Shown in pieces: positions 27,028 through 35,684 of a DNA stretch of 64,000 nt. The notes below the pieces were generated by a model that was not told where the DNA came from, did not search any database, and saw nothing but the letters and a program-made list of their open reading frames with translations. The DNA is from Opitutaceae bacterium. GTDB taxonomy: Bacteria > Verrucomicrobiota > Verrucomicrobiia > Opitutales > Opitutaceae. Position numbers and translations under genes: made by a program. The stretch covers positions 806,001 through 870,000 of the forward strand of contig JAEUHC010000019.1 in assembly GCA_016794785.1 (NCBI GenBank), read 5' to 3'. The stretch's first letter is position 1; each line of letters starts with the position of its first letter.

Positions 27028-27129
27028 ATGGGTAACCTGAAAAAGAAACGCCGTCTGAAGATGAACAAGCACAAGCGCCGGAAGCGCTTGAAGTCGAATC
27101 GCCACAAGAAGCGCACGTGGCAGAAGTGA
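27028..27129 (+). CDS. 33-residue basic protein, bS22-like (AURKAIP1/COX24 domain)
   Basis: MGNLKKKRRLKMNKHKRRKR is followed by LKSNRHKKRTWQK. More than half the residues are Lys or Arg. The pattern (MG, basic run, RMxKHK/RR, then a second basic run) is very close to mycobacterial ribosomal protein bS22 and the AURKAIP1/COX24 family, small rRNA-binding ribosomal proteins. It would be missed by length filters. It starts 61 bases after the AddA-like gene and ends at a strong terminator 44 bases downstream; it probably has its own promoter. Likely a 30S subunit component. Confidence 0.85.
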   Translation: MGNLKKKRRLKMNKHKRRKRLKSNRHKKRTWQK

Positions 27130-27173
27130 CCGCTGGCGCCTTGGTGCGCCGCTAGTCTGTCAAAAATTTCCAA

Positions 27174-27199
27174 CCCGCCGCCTTCCGCGGCGGGTTTTT
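27174..27199 (+). terminator. Rho-independent terminator after the bS22-like gene
   Basis: CCCGCCGC (27174-27181) pairs with GCGGCGGG (27187-27194), loop CTTCC, followed by TTTTTCTTTTT. Confidence 0.92.
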
Positions 27200-27238
27200 C
27201 TTTTTCGGCTAAGGTCTCGGGACGGCCGGTCGTAATTG

Positions 27239-27261
27239 GGAGGGTGGTAGTATCACCCTCC
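27239..27261 (+). other. Stem-loop upstream of the pilM operon
   Basis: GGAGGGTG pairs with CACCCTCC (27239-27246 with 27254-27261) around a 7-base loop. It lies about 157 bases upstream of the PilM-like start without a T-run; it may be part of the operon leader. The remaining spacer from 27262 to 27417 shows nothing recognisable. Confidence 0.4.
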
Positions 27262-27417
27262 AGTCGTAGCTCCGTGCGTCGCCCCTGCGGGAGGCGGCGC
27301 AAGTCCTCAAGAAACCGTAAATGGTCTCACCTATGAGGATACGTGAAGGGTTTCTTCTTGTAAGGCCCTTGGCCTTCGCCGCCAAACTGCGCCGTCATCA
27401 CCGACTGCACTCGTAGC

Positions 27418-28470
27418 ATGTTTTTTTCGCAAAAGTCCAAGGGCTACTTTCTCGATTTCGGCGAGCACACCGTGCTCGGCGCCCGCACGTCGTCGGCGGA
27501 GGCCCCGTTTGTCGTCGAGGCCCTGCGCGAGTGTCCGACGGGCGACCCGGCCGCGCTCGCGGCCATGCTGGCCCAGCTCCAGCCCAAAAAGAACCCGACG
27601 GGCTACCTGCATGCCACCGTCGGCCTATATCCGGCAAAACGCGTGGTGCGCCGCCACTCGGTGGAGCCGAAGCGCCTGCGCGAGCCCGGCTACTTTTCCG
27701 AGATTTGCACCCAGCAATTCCGCATCGAGCAGGATGCTTACTCGCTCTTCATGGTGAGCGCCGCGGACGGCTCTGACCTTGAGTCAGCCAAGACCCCCAC
27801 CAAGGAAGTCGTGGTCTGCGGCATGGCTAATGAGGATGCCACCGCGGCTCAGACCTCGCTCCTCCAGGCCGGCATTTACCCCGATCGGATTGAACTCGGC
27901 TCCGTGGCAACCCTCGGCGCCGTGGTGGACTGTCTCGCTCAGGCCCGGTCCAAGGCGTCTGTCCTCGTGCTCGAGATTGAGGCCGAGGCGATGCATTCGT
28001 TCATCGTGACAGCGGGTGGAGTCGAGGCTTCGCGACCGATTCCGCAGGGTCTCAACGCCATGATTCCGATTGTGCAGAAGGAACTCGGCCTGAAAGACGA
28101 GGAGTCCGCGCGGCGGCTCTTTTTCTCAAATACCTTCGACTTCACCGGCATGGGTCCGCAGCTCGTCAAGAAGCTGCTCAAGGAGCTGCAGTCCTCCATT
28201 GGTTTCTACGAGGTGCAGACCGGCCAGTCGGTCAGTGAAGTGCTCACGACGCAGCTTTCGCCCAAGCTCCAATGGATCGAGACGGCCATCGCCTCCGCTT
28301 TGGGCATCCAGACGCTCAAGTTTGATCAAGCGGCATGGCTGGAATCGCGCCAGATCACGGTGCGCGAGGATGCCGGCGCCAACCTCGCTGATCCCCGTTG
28401 GATCGGCCTGTTCGCACTGATGGCCAACTACAACAATTCCGATGCTCTCGTTGCTGAAGAAAAAAAGTGA
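27418..28470 (+). CDS. pilM: PilM-like cytoplasmic assembly protein
   Basis: 350 residues, first gene of a five-gene pilMNOP-secretin operon. The N-terminus MFFSQKSKGYFLDFGEHTVLGAR resembles the actin-like fold start of PilM/GspL, and VVVCGMANEDATAAQTSLLQAGIYPDRIELGSVATLGAV fits PilM subdomain 2. Nucleotide-binding motifs are weak, as in many GspL-like proteins. PilM is cytoplasmic and binds the N-terminus of PilN. The identification rests on operon order as much as sequence. It overlaps the next gene by 29 bases. Confidence 0.72.
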   Translation: MFFSQKSKGYFLDFGEHTVLGARTSSAEAPFVVEALRECPTGDPAALAAMLAQLQPKKNPTGYLHATVGLYPAKRVVRRHSVEPKRLREPGYFSEICTQQFRIEQDAYSLFMVSAADGSDLESAKTPTKEVVVCGMANEDATAAQTSLLQAGIYPDRIELGSVATLGAVVDCLAQARSKASVLVLEIEAEAMHSFIVTAGGVEASRPIPQGLNAMIPIVQKELGLKDEESARRLFFSNTFDFTGMGPQLVKKLLKELQSSIGFYEVQTGQSVSEVLTTQLSPKLQWIETAIASALGIQTLKFDQAAWLESRQITVREDAGANLADPRWIGLFALMANYNNSDALVAEEKK

Positions 28471-29077
28471 GTCGGCCGAAGCGGCCGCCGTGCCCTCGTG
28501 GCACCCGAATTTCCGGAATCACGCGACGCTTCCGGATATCAAGGTCGTGCGCACGGCGTTCTTCGTCAACGGAGCCGCCCTGCTCGTGGCCGCGTCGCTC
28601 GCCATCTACGTCGGAATCGGCGAGTGGCAGCTGTATGTAATCAACAGCCAGATCGCGCAGACCCAGGCTCAGATTAACCGCGACAAGCCCGCGAGCGATC
28701 AGGCGATCGCGCTCTTCCGGAAGTTCCAGGCCGATGAGGCCAAGGCCAACGAGGTCTCCGCCTTCATCAAGTCGAGGCCGCTCGTATCCGAGCTCGTCAT
28801 CCGTCTGGCGCGCACGCTCCCGGCCAACATCGCCATCGATAACCTGGATTTGCGCGACAACGGCCTGACCTTGCGCCTTTCGGTGCGCGGCGATGCCGCC
28901 GCGGCGAGCGGTTACGCCACGGCCTATCTGGAGCAGCTCCGTTCCGACAAGGAACTGTCACAGTTCGACGAATTCACCTTCACCGGCACGCCGACGCGCA
29001 ATCCCACGTCGGGCCGCATGGCCGTGGAGTTCCTTTTGAAGACCAAGGCGCCGCCCGCCGCCGGAAAGAAAGCATGA
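28442..29077 (+). CDS. pilN: PilN-like inner-membrane assembly protein
   Basis: 211 residues with one membrane helix (about residues 38-60, TAFFVNGAALLVAASLAIYVGIG) after a cytoplasmic N-terminus with HPNFRNHATLPD. A periplasmic coiled coil and a ferredoxin-like domain (LPANIAIDNLDLRDNGLTLRL) follow, the PilN/GspL-C plan. PilN dimerises with PilO and anchors PilM. ATG overlaps the pilM-like gene and its stop overlaps the pilO-like start (ATGA). Confidence 0.72.
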   Translation: MLSLLKKKSESAEAAAVPSWHPNFRNHATLPDIKVVRTAFFVNGAALLVAASLAIYVGIGEWQLYVINSQIAQTQAQINRDKPASDQAIALFRKFQADEAKANEVSAFIKSRPLVSELVIRLARTLPANIAIDNLDLRDNGLTLRLSVRGDAAAASGYATAYLEQLRSDKELSQFDEFTFTGTPTRNPTSGRMAVEFLLKTKAPPAAGKKA

Positions 29078-29643
29078 CCTCCGCCGATCTCGTCGCCCTC
29101 TTCAAGAAGCACCCGATCAGCTCCAGCTGCGCGGTGTTGAGCGTCCTTTTGCTGGCGGCCGCCTATCTGCGTCAGGACGAGGTCCCCGGCGCCGAGGCCG
29201 AGCTCTCGCTCAAGTCGGCCGACGGCGACCGCGTGGCGATCAACAACAAGAACGCTGCTCAGCTGCGCGAGCAGGCCGAGGCCATCGCGGCGGCCCGCGC
29301 CGAGATTGAGGCGCGCCTGGTGCGGCCGCGCCAACTCGGCACCAACACGCAGTATTTCTACAAGATCGAGACCGACACCGGCGTGAAGATACTCGATCTC
29401 CGCCAGACCTCCGGCACCAGTTCGGCCAACACCGCGAAAGTCGCCCCGAAGCAGTCCTATGTGCCCGTCGGCTTCACCGTGTCGGTGCAGGGCAACCTCA
29501 GCCAGGTGCTCGATTTTCTCCGGCACGTCGAGGCCGGCGCCCACTACAGTCGGGTCCTCTCCGCGTCGATCAGTGGCAACGCCGCGGCGCGCAACTCGAC
29601 GCTCACCCTTGGTCTCAACCTGGAACTCCTCGGCCTGCCGTGA
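29074..29643 (+). CDS. pilO: PilO-like inner-membrane assembly protein
   Basis: 189 residues with one N-terminal membrane helix (SSCAVLSVLLLAAAYLR), a coiled coil rich in Ala/Glu (AAQLREQAEAIAAARAEIEA) and a C-terminal domain containing VPVGFTVSVQGNLSQVLDFLRHVE. This last phrase is characteristic of PilO/GspM folds. It is expected to form a periplasmic heterodimer with the PilN-like protein. It overlaps both neighbours by 4 bases. Confidence 0.75.
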   Translation: MTSADLVALFKKHPISSSCAVLSVLLLAAAYLRQDEVPGAEAELSLKSADGDRVAINNKNAAQLREQAEAIAAARAEIEARLVRPRQLGTNTQYFYKIETDTGVKILDLRQTSGTSSANTAKVAPKQSYVPVGFTVSVQGNLSQVLDFLRHVEAGAHYSRVLSASISGNAAARNSTLTLGLNLELLGLP

Positions 29644-30179
29644 ACTTTCGCACTCTCTCAGTCCTTTTCCTCCTTGCGATCGCAGTCCTCCCCTTGCGGG
29701 CGCTTGCCGCGCGCAGCAGCCCGGAGGTGCATCCGCCGCAGCGCCGGGCCACCGCCGTCACCATGGCGGAGCAGCTCGCCAAGGTGCTTCCCATCGCGCC
29801 GCTTCCCGGCGACATCGTCTCGCCGTTTGCCCCGCCGGACTTCGACAAGCCCGATCCCGCCGAGCTGCAGGCCGCCCTGCTCGCCGCCCAGCGCAATGCC
29901 GCCGCCGGGCCGGCGCAAAAAAAATCCGTCACCCTTGCCGCCGGTGATCGCGAGACGCTCGAAAAGCTCGCGTCGCAGATCCAGCCCTCGGGCGCCATGC
30001 AGATGCGCGGCGTCCAGCGCCTGCTGATCAACGGCAAGGCCTTCGAGGTGGGGACCCGTTTCACTGCAACCTACAACAACCTCGATTACGAACTCGAGCT
30101 CTCGGCCATCGACCGCACGACATTCACGCTGCGCTACCGCGGCGAGGAAATCACCCGACCCATCAAAACTGTTCGCTAA
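29640..30179 (+). CDS. PilP-like exported protein
   Basis: 179 residues starting at GTG 29640, which overlaps the pilO-like stop as GTGA. An N-terminal signal peptide (LSVLFLLAIAVLPLRALA) and a Pro/Ala-rich linker precede a small C-terminal beta domain (LLINGKAFEVGTRFTATYNNLDYELELSAIDRTTFTLRYRGEEI). In type IV pilus and T2SS operons this position holds PilP/GspC, which links the PilN/O dimer to the secretin. There is no lipobox, unlike classical PilP. The assignment is from position and domain plan. Confidence 0.6.
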   Translation: MNFRTLSVLFLLAIAVLPLRALAARSSPEVHPPQRRATAVTMAEQLAKVLPIAPLPGDIVSPFAPPDFDKPDPAELQAALLAAQRNAAAGPAQKKSVTLAAGDRETLEKLASQIQPSGAMQMRGVQRLLINGKAFEVGTRFTATYNNLDYELELSAIDRTTFTLRYRGEEITRPIKTVR

Positions 30180-30180
30180 T

Positions 30181-31983
30181 ATGAACACTCGCACGCCAAA
30201 GATCCTCCTCCTCGCGCTCCTGGCCTCCCTGCCCGCCGCGCTCGCGCTGGCGCAGCAACCTGCTGCCCCTGCTCCGGCTGACGCCGCCGCTACGTCCACG
30301 TCTGCCGCCGCCGCCGGCGCGACGGCCGCCAATGCGGCCCCGCAGGGCTCCGCGGCCAAGGGCAAGGATGGCGCGGGCCGCGACACCCTCTCGGTCGATT
30401 TCCCCGACGAGGACGTGCGCAACATCCTCCGCAACGTCGCCGATCTGTTCGAGCTCAACCTCATCATGCCCGACACACTGCAGGGCAAGACGACCATCAA
30501 GCTCCGCGATGTCACCTGGCGCCAAATCTTCCAGAGTGTGCTCGCGCCGGTGAACTACAGCTACGTCGAGGAGGGCAACATCATCAAGATTGTCAGCAAT
30601 GAGAGCCTGCAGCAGGAGCCCGTCTCGACCGAGGTCTTCCTCATCAACTACGCCAAGGCCAGCGAGATTCTTCCCACCATCAGCTCGCTCATCGACACCA
30701 CTGCCGGCGGCAAGATCGTCGTCGATGCGCGCAGCAACAGCCTGGTCATCACCGAGCGGCCCTCACGCATGAACCGCGTGCGCCCGATCATCGAGCTGCT
30801 CGACCGCGCGACCGACCAGGTCATGATCGAGTCCAAGTTCGTCGAGGTCAGCGATGCCGATGTGAAGAACATCGGCGTGAACTGGTCTTCGCTCGCCAAC
30901 TTCCAGCTCAGCGCCGGCCGCCTCGGCGGCAACGTCACCCGCTCGCGCGACCAGGTCGCCACCGGCGGCTACGACAACCGCATCGGCACCACCCGCATCG
31001 GCAACACCACGACCACGGGCAACAACACCACGGTCACAACCAATGGCCTGCTCACCACCACGACCGGCGGCCAGCAGAGCGGCTCGACCAACAGCAGCAC
31101 CGTGACCGCCACCGGCGGCAACACGACCGCCACGTCTTCGACCGGCACGACGGGCTCTCTCACCAACGGCGTGACGACTACGGGCACCAACGACGTCACG
31201 TCCACGCGCAGCAACGGCCTCGAGAGCCTGCTCACCAACGGGGTGGACGACGCGTTCCGGAATCTCAGCAGCCTGCTCAACACCGACGGCACGAGCCGCG
31301 CGCTCAACGCCGTCTTCTCCGCCTCCGATTTCAACATCGTCCTCAGCGCCCTCCAGTCGATGCAGAAGACCAAGATCGTCTCGAACCCGACAATCGTCAC
31401 CCTCAACAACACGCAGGCCGTGATCAACGTCGGCCAGGAGCGACCGATTCCGAGCTACACCTACAATACGGAGCGCGGCGTCTATGAGGTGAGCGGCTTC
31501 ACCTACAAGCCGATCGGCGTCATCCTGAAGGTCACGCCGCAGGTCAACGCCCGCGGCTTCATCAAGCTCACCGTCGAGCCCGAAGTCAGCCAGTCGAACC
31601 GCGACGCCAACTTCAACGGCGCCCAGATTCCGATTGTCGAATCCCGCAAGGCCAACACCACGGTCTCGCTCAAGGACGGCTTCACCATGGGCATCGGCGG
31701 TCTGATGCAGCAGTCATCCACCAACGGCCAGAACAAGGTGCCTGTGCTCGGCTCGGTGCCGGTGCTCGGCCGCCTCTTCCGCTCCGACAGCAAGAACATC
31801 GAGACGACCAACCTGATCATCTTCATCACCGCCAAGACGCTCAGCGCCGAAGGTGCGACGGTGGAGCAGGTGTTTGATTCCGAGCGGGTGCGCGGTCTCG
31901 AGATGCGCCGCGAGGATCTGCCGGGCCATCGCGATGGTTCCAATCCCTTCGTGCAACCCGTCGCCATGAAGGCGGCCAAGTGA
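30181..31983 (+). CDS. Outer-membrane secretin (PilQ/GspD family)
   Basis: 600 residues. Signal peptide (ILLLALLASLPAALALA), an Ala-rich linker, then an STN/N0 domain (LSVDFPDEDVRNILRNVADLF...TTIKLRDVTWRQIF), N1-type domain (TEVFLINYAKASEILPTISSL...VVDARSNSLVIT) and the C-terminal secretin barrel (NPTIVTLNNTQAVINVGQERP, VGVILKVTPQV-like, VPVLGSVPVLGRLFRSDS, LIIFITAKTL). Between the N domains and barrel lies a Thr/Asn/Gly/Ser-rich insert of about 80 residues (about 273-350). It forms the outer-membrane channel of a type II secretion or type IV pilus machine and is the last assembly gene of the operon. Confidence 0.9.
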   Translation: MNTRTPKILLLALLASLPAALALAQQPAAPAPADAAATSTSAAAAGATAANAAPQGSAAKGKDGAGRDTLSVDFPDEDVRNILRNVADLFELNLIMPDTLQGKTTIKLRDVTWRQIFQSVLAPVNYSYVEEGNIIKIVSNESLQQEPVSTEVFLINYAKASEILPTISSLIDTTAGGKIVVDARSNSLVITERPSRMNRVRPIIELLDRATDQVMIESKFVEVSDADVKNIGVNWSSLANFQLSAGRLGGNVTRSRDQVATGGYDNRIGTTRIGNTTTTGNNTTVTTNGLLTTTTGGQQSGSTNSSTVTATGGNTTATSSTGTTGSLTNGVTTTGTNDVTSTRSNGLESLLTNGVDDAFRNLSSLLNTDGTSRALNAVFSASDFNIVLSALQSMQKTKIVSNPTIVTLNNTQAVINVGQERPIPSYTYNTERGVYEVSGFTYKPIGVILKVTPQVNARGFIKLTVEPEVSQSNRDANFNGAQIPIVESRKANTTVSLKDGFTMGIGGLMQQSSTNGQNKVPVLGSVPVLGRLFRSDSKNIETTNLIIFITAKTLSAEGATVEQVFDSERVRGLEMRREDLPGHRDGSNPFVQPVAMKAAK

Positions 31984-32027
31984 GCCAGCGTCCGGGTGAC
32001 AGCAACGTCCGCAAACCACGACCACGC

Positions 32028-35000
32028 ATGAAAACCAATCTCCGACACTTCGGCGTCGCGGCGACCCTCGCCGCCCTGGCGCCCTGCGCGTCGCTGGCTC
32101 AGACCGAGCCGGTCTTCGCCGCCGACATCACCAGGATCGCCGTCGCCACAGGCACAGGTTCGATCTCGTCGCTTATCGTCACAACGGCCGGATCTGGCTA
32201 CAGCTCCGCGCCGACGGTTACCGTCACAGGGGGTGGCGGTTCGGGTGCAGTGCTTGAGGCTGTGGTCAGCGGCGGTGCAGTCACCGGGCTGAATATCATC
32301 AATCCGGGCACGGGCTACACCAGCGCGCCCACCATCACCATCGCCCCTCCGGGGCAGCAGGCCACAGCCACGGCCTCGGTCACCAGTGGCAGTGGCGCGG
32401 TTGCAATATCGCCGGGGACTGGTGGCAGCGGTTACACTGCGGCGCCGACGGTCACGGTCACTGGCATCTCCGGTGGCACGGGCTTTTCGGTCACGGCCGT
32501 CGTTTCGGGCGGAACGGTGACCAGCTACAACGTCACCCCTGGAACTGGATATACCGGCAGCAACCCGGTCGTTACAATCGCTCCTCCCGGCACCACGGCC
32601 GTCGCCGAGGTGCGTGGCTTGGGCGATGTCTTTACCAAGCCTTTCCAGAACGAATCATATGGTCCGGTCGGAACACGCATAGACATTACCGCTCTCGGCC
32701 GCGGAACGTATCCCGTCGGCGGTTATACCTACACTTTCTACGCCAACGGAATTCAGCTCGGCACATCAACGGTTGTGCAGCCCCCCGGCGGCGGCATCGG
32801 CGCGATCTCTTGGGCGCCCGTGCAGCCCGGTTCCTATCAGCTGACCTGCGTGGTCTCGGATGGCCTCCATACCGTGACGACTCTGGCTGTCCGCTACTTT
32901 GCCACGGGCACGGCGATTATCGGTCCCGTTGACAACGCGCTGGTCCCGAACGGTTCCTCCGTGGTCATCCAGGCCACGGCTACGCCGACGCCGTCCCCCT
33001 TGACGGCCACCGCGTTTGTCCAACGCATGGATTTCTACGTCGACGACGTGCTGGTCGGATCTGATTCCACTTATCCCTATTCGTTCATCTACACGCCTGC
33101 TCCTTCGCCGACGACGCACATCATCGAGGTCCGCGGCTACGATAATAACGGCGTGCAGATTTCGCCCAACGGCACGCCCTTGGCCATGCGGCGCCTTTCC
33201 ATGGTCACGCCGATCGGCACACCGCCGATTGTGCGCATCGTGAACCCGCCCGACGGCGGCAGCGTGCAGTCCGGCTCCGCAGTCAACCTGATCGCGGATG
33301 CGGTCGCGCCCGACGGCTACATCAAGAATGTCGATTTCTACCTGAACGGCGTGTTGCTCAGCTCCACCCAGACCTTCCCGTTCACCGCGGCGTGGACGCC
33401 GCAGGTTCCCGGCCGCTACCAGTTCGTCGCCATCGGTTTTGACGACAAGAGCAACGCCGTCTCGTCCGCGCCGATCACTCTCACCGTCACCGGTGCGTTT
33501 CCGACCGCGGCCATCATCAACCCCGAACGCAGCGGTCTGACCGTGGTGCAGGGCTCGACGCTCCCTGTCACGGTCCGCGCGGCCGGCGCAGATGGCGGGC
33601 TCACTTCGCTCAAAACGGTCGAATTCTTGGTTGATGGTGTCGTTAGCGATTCGCTGCCGAAAGCGACTGTGCCCACGACCCCGACCACGCCCGGTGCTGT
33701 GGTCCCGCCGCCTGTGCTCTCCGATCCGCTCGTCTTCAATTGGAAGGCCAACGTCGCGATCGGCACGCACCGCCTGAGCACCCGGGTCGTCGGCACCAAC
33801 GGCCTTAGCATCACTTCTGCGGAGGTCACCGTAAATGTGGTCGCCAACCAGCCGCCCCGGGTCGCGATCTCTGCGCCCACGGCCTCGTCTCTCCTCGTTG
33901 TTAACACCGCGGGGAACATCGTGACCGCGCCCAGCGATGTTGATGGCACGATCGAACTCGTCGAATTCTTCGCCAACGGCATCAAGATCGGCTCCGCCAC
34001 CAAAGCGCCTTGGCAACTCGCCTGGACGCCGGCTGTCACCGGTGCCTACGACCTCACGGCGCGCGCCGTCGACAATGGCGGTGCCGCCGCCACCTCTGCG
34101 GTCGTGACCGTGAACGTCGATCCGCCCGTGAACACGGGGCCCACGCTCCCCACGATTTCGTATTCGGTGTTCCGTGGCGACTATGGCTCCACGACGGAAA
34201 GCGGCCGCTTCGCTCTCGCGGTCAATCGCAACAACCGTGGCACGCTCATCGCGTATTCGACCGCGCCGTCCGGACGCTCGTATGTGTGGCCCGACATTGC
34301 CATCAACCCCGACGGGTCGTTTGCCGCTCCTGCCGCGGGCGGCCAGCCGGCGCTTACCGGCATCACCTCGGCTACCGGCGTCTCGGGCACCTTTGGCGGG
34401 CACACTTACATCGGGCCGGTCACATCCACCACCGGTGCCTTCATCCCGCTGATGGTGGCCGGCTCCGTCACAGGTGTCCCCAACAGCACGGCCATCGCGA
34501 TCGTCGGCGGTGACAGCTCGGTCACGCTCTATGTGGCCTCGGGTGCGAACCGTGAAGTCGGATCGGATGTGCTCTCCGCGACGGGCAACTTCTCCTTTGC
34601 GGCCGTCACGGGTGGCCGCTTCACCGGCACGGTCGCCAATCTGGCCTCCATCGTGAGCGGAACGGTCTCGGGTAGTGTGGCGGGCAATTTCCTGCTCCGC
34701 CAGCAAGCCAGCCGCATTGCCAACATCTCCGCGCGCACGCTCGCCGGGGGCGGCGACCGCACGCTCGTCGCAGGCTTCGTCATCGCCGGCACGGGCAGCA
34801 AGCCGCTGCTCATCCGTGCCGCCGGTCCCACGCTGGCCAACTTCGGCGTCCCCAACCCGCTGGTCGATCCTTCGGTCGCGGTGCAAAGCCGCCTGGGTGC
34901 GACGGTCGCATCCAACGATGATTGGGGCAACACGCCCGCGTTGGTCGCGCTCAGCAATCAGGTCGGGGCCTTCCCGCTCACGCCGGGCAGTCGCGACGCC

Positions 35001-35516
35001 GCGGTTGCGACCTCGCTCTTGGCGGGCACCTACACGGCGGTCGTCGGCGGCTCTTCCGCCACTCCTGGCGCTGCCTTGGTCGAGATCTATGATACTGAGG
35101 TCGGCAACACCTTCACGTCTCGCATCACCAACATCTCGACTCGCGGCCAAGTCGGCGCCGGCGAACCGCTCATTGCCGGTTTCGTCATCACCGGCGACCT
35201 GCGGAAACGCGTCCTCATCCGCGCGGTCGGTCCCACGCTCGCCAACTTCGGCCTCACTGGCCTGCTCGCCGATCCGCGAATCGACGTGATCTCCGGCACC
35301 ACGATTGTGGCCAGCAACAACGACTGGACGGATCCCTCCGTCAACGCGCAGGTCGCGGCGGTCACGCCCACGGTCGGCGGTTTCCCTCTCAACGCCGGCA
35401 GCAAGGACGCCGCCATCGTGCTCCAACTCGCGCCCGGCGCCTACACCGTGCAGATCGCCGGGGTCGGAGCCGGCTCCGGCACGGTTCTCGTGGAAATCTA
35501 CGACGCCGACCTCTGA
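32028..35516 (+). CDS. Large exported repeat protein with Ig-like domains
   Basis: 1162 residues from ATG 32028, which gives a signal peptide (MKTNLRHFGVAATLAALAPCASLAQ). Residues about 35-195 hold four copies of a GSGYTSAPTVTVTGGGG-type repeat known from many verrucomicrobial surface proteins. Residues about 290-690 contain at least three Ig-like units with YVDDVLVGSDSTYPYSF, FYLNGVLLSSTQTFPFTAAWT and FFANGIKIGSATKAPWQLAWT motifs. The C-terminus has two roughly 120-residue repeats (RTLVAGFVIAGTGSKPLLIR / EPLIAGFVITGDLRKRVLIR, each followed by GPTLANFG and ending VEIYD). It follows the secretin gene by 44 bases, so it may be a co-expressed adhesin or export substrate. Confidence 0.83.
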   Translation: MKTNLRHFGVAATLAALAPCASLAQTEPVFAADITRIAVATGTGSISSLIVTTAGSGYSSAPTVTVTGGGGSGAVLEAVVSGGAVTGLNIINPGTGYTSAPTITIAPPGQQATATASVTSGSGAVAISPGTGGSGYTAAPTVTVTGISGGTGFSVTAVVSGGTVTSYNVTPGTGYTGSNPVVTIAPPGTTAVAEVRGLGDVFTKPFQNESYGPVGTRIDITALGRGTYPVGGYTYTFYANGIQLGTSTVVQPPGGGIGAISWAPVQPGSYQLTCVVSDGLHTVTTLAVRYFATGTAIIGPVDNALVPNGSSVVIQATATPTPSPLTATAFVQRMDFYVDDVLVGSDSTYPYSFIYTPAPSPTTHIIEVRGYDNNGVQISPNGTPLAMRRLSMVTPIGTPPIVRIVNPPDGGSVQSGSAVNLIADAVAPDGYIKNVDFYLNGVLLSSTQTFPFTAAWTPQVPGRYQFVAIGFDDKSNAVSSAPITLTVTGAFPTAAIINPERSGLTVVQGSTLPVTVRAAGADGGLTSLKTVEFLVDGVVSDSLPKATVPTTPTTPGAVVPPPVLSDPLVFNWKANVAIGTHRLSTRVVGTNGLSITSAEVTVNVVANQPPRVAISAPTASSLLVVNTAGNIVTAPSDVDGTIELVEFFANGIKIGSATKAPWQLAWTPAVTGAYDLTARAVDNGGAAATSAVVTVNVDPPVNTGPTLPTISYSVFRGDYGSTTESGRFALAVNRNNRGTLIAYSTAPSGRSYVWPDIAINPDGSFAAPAAGGQPALTGITSATGVSGTFGGHTYIGPVTSTTGAFIPLMVAGSVTGVPNSTAIAIVGGDSSVTLYVASGANREVGSDVLSATGNFSFAAVTGGRFTGTVANLASIVSGTVSGSVAGNFLLRQQASRIANISARTLAGGGDRTLVAGFVIAGTGSKPLLIRAAGPTLANFGVPNPLVDPSVAVQSRLGATVASNDDWGNTPALVALSNQVGAFPLTPGSRDAAVATSLLAGTYTAVVGGSSATPGAALVEIYDTEVGNTFTSRITNISTRGQVGAGEPLIAGFVITGDLRKRVLIRAVGPTLANFGLTGLLADPRIDVISGTTIVASNNDWTDPSVNAQVAAVTPTVGGFPLNAGSKDAAIVLQLAPGAYTVQIAGVGAGSGTVLVEIYDADL

Positions 35517-35553
35517 GTCCGGAGCGGTGCGCGTAAGCCAAACCGATTAATTG

Positions 35554-35588
35554 CGGCCGCGGGTCCTCGGACCCCGGCCGTTTTGTTT
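35554..35588 (+). terminator. Rho-independent terminator of the pil-secretin-Ig operon
   Basis: A GC-rich hairpin (CGGCC...GGGTCC with GGACCC...GGCCG, 35554-35580) is followed by TTTTGTTT, 38 bases after the stop of the large repeat protein. Confidence 0.8.
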
Positions 35589-35684
35589 GCCAGCCCAGCA
35601 GTTTCCTAAACGGGTCCGTGTGCCGGGCTAATGCCGCGAGTATTGGTTCGTCATTTCCGATTTCACGCCTACGGTCCGCCGTCG

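Noticed and set aside
32766..35426. An 886-codon open frame on the - strand opposite the Ig-repeat gene
   Set aside because: Its Arg/Asp/Gly-rich composition is the mirror of a GC-rich codon pattern in the real + strand gene, which has a signal peptide and known domains.
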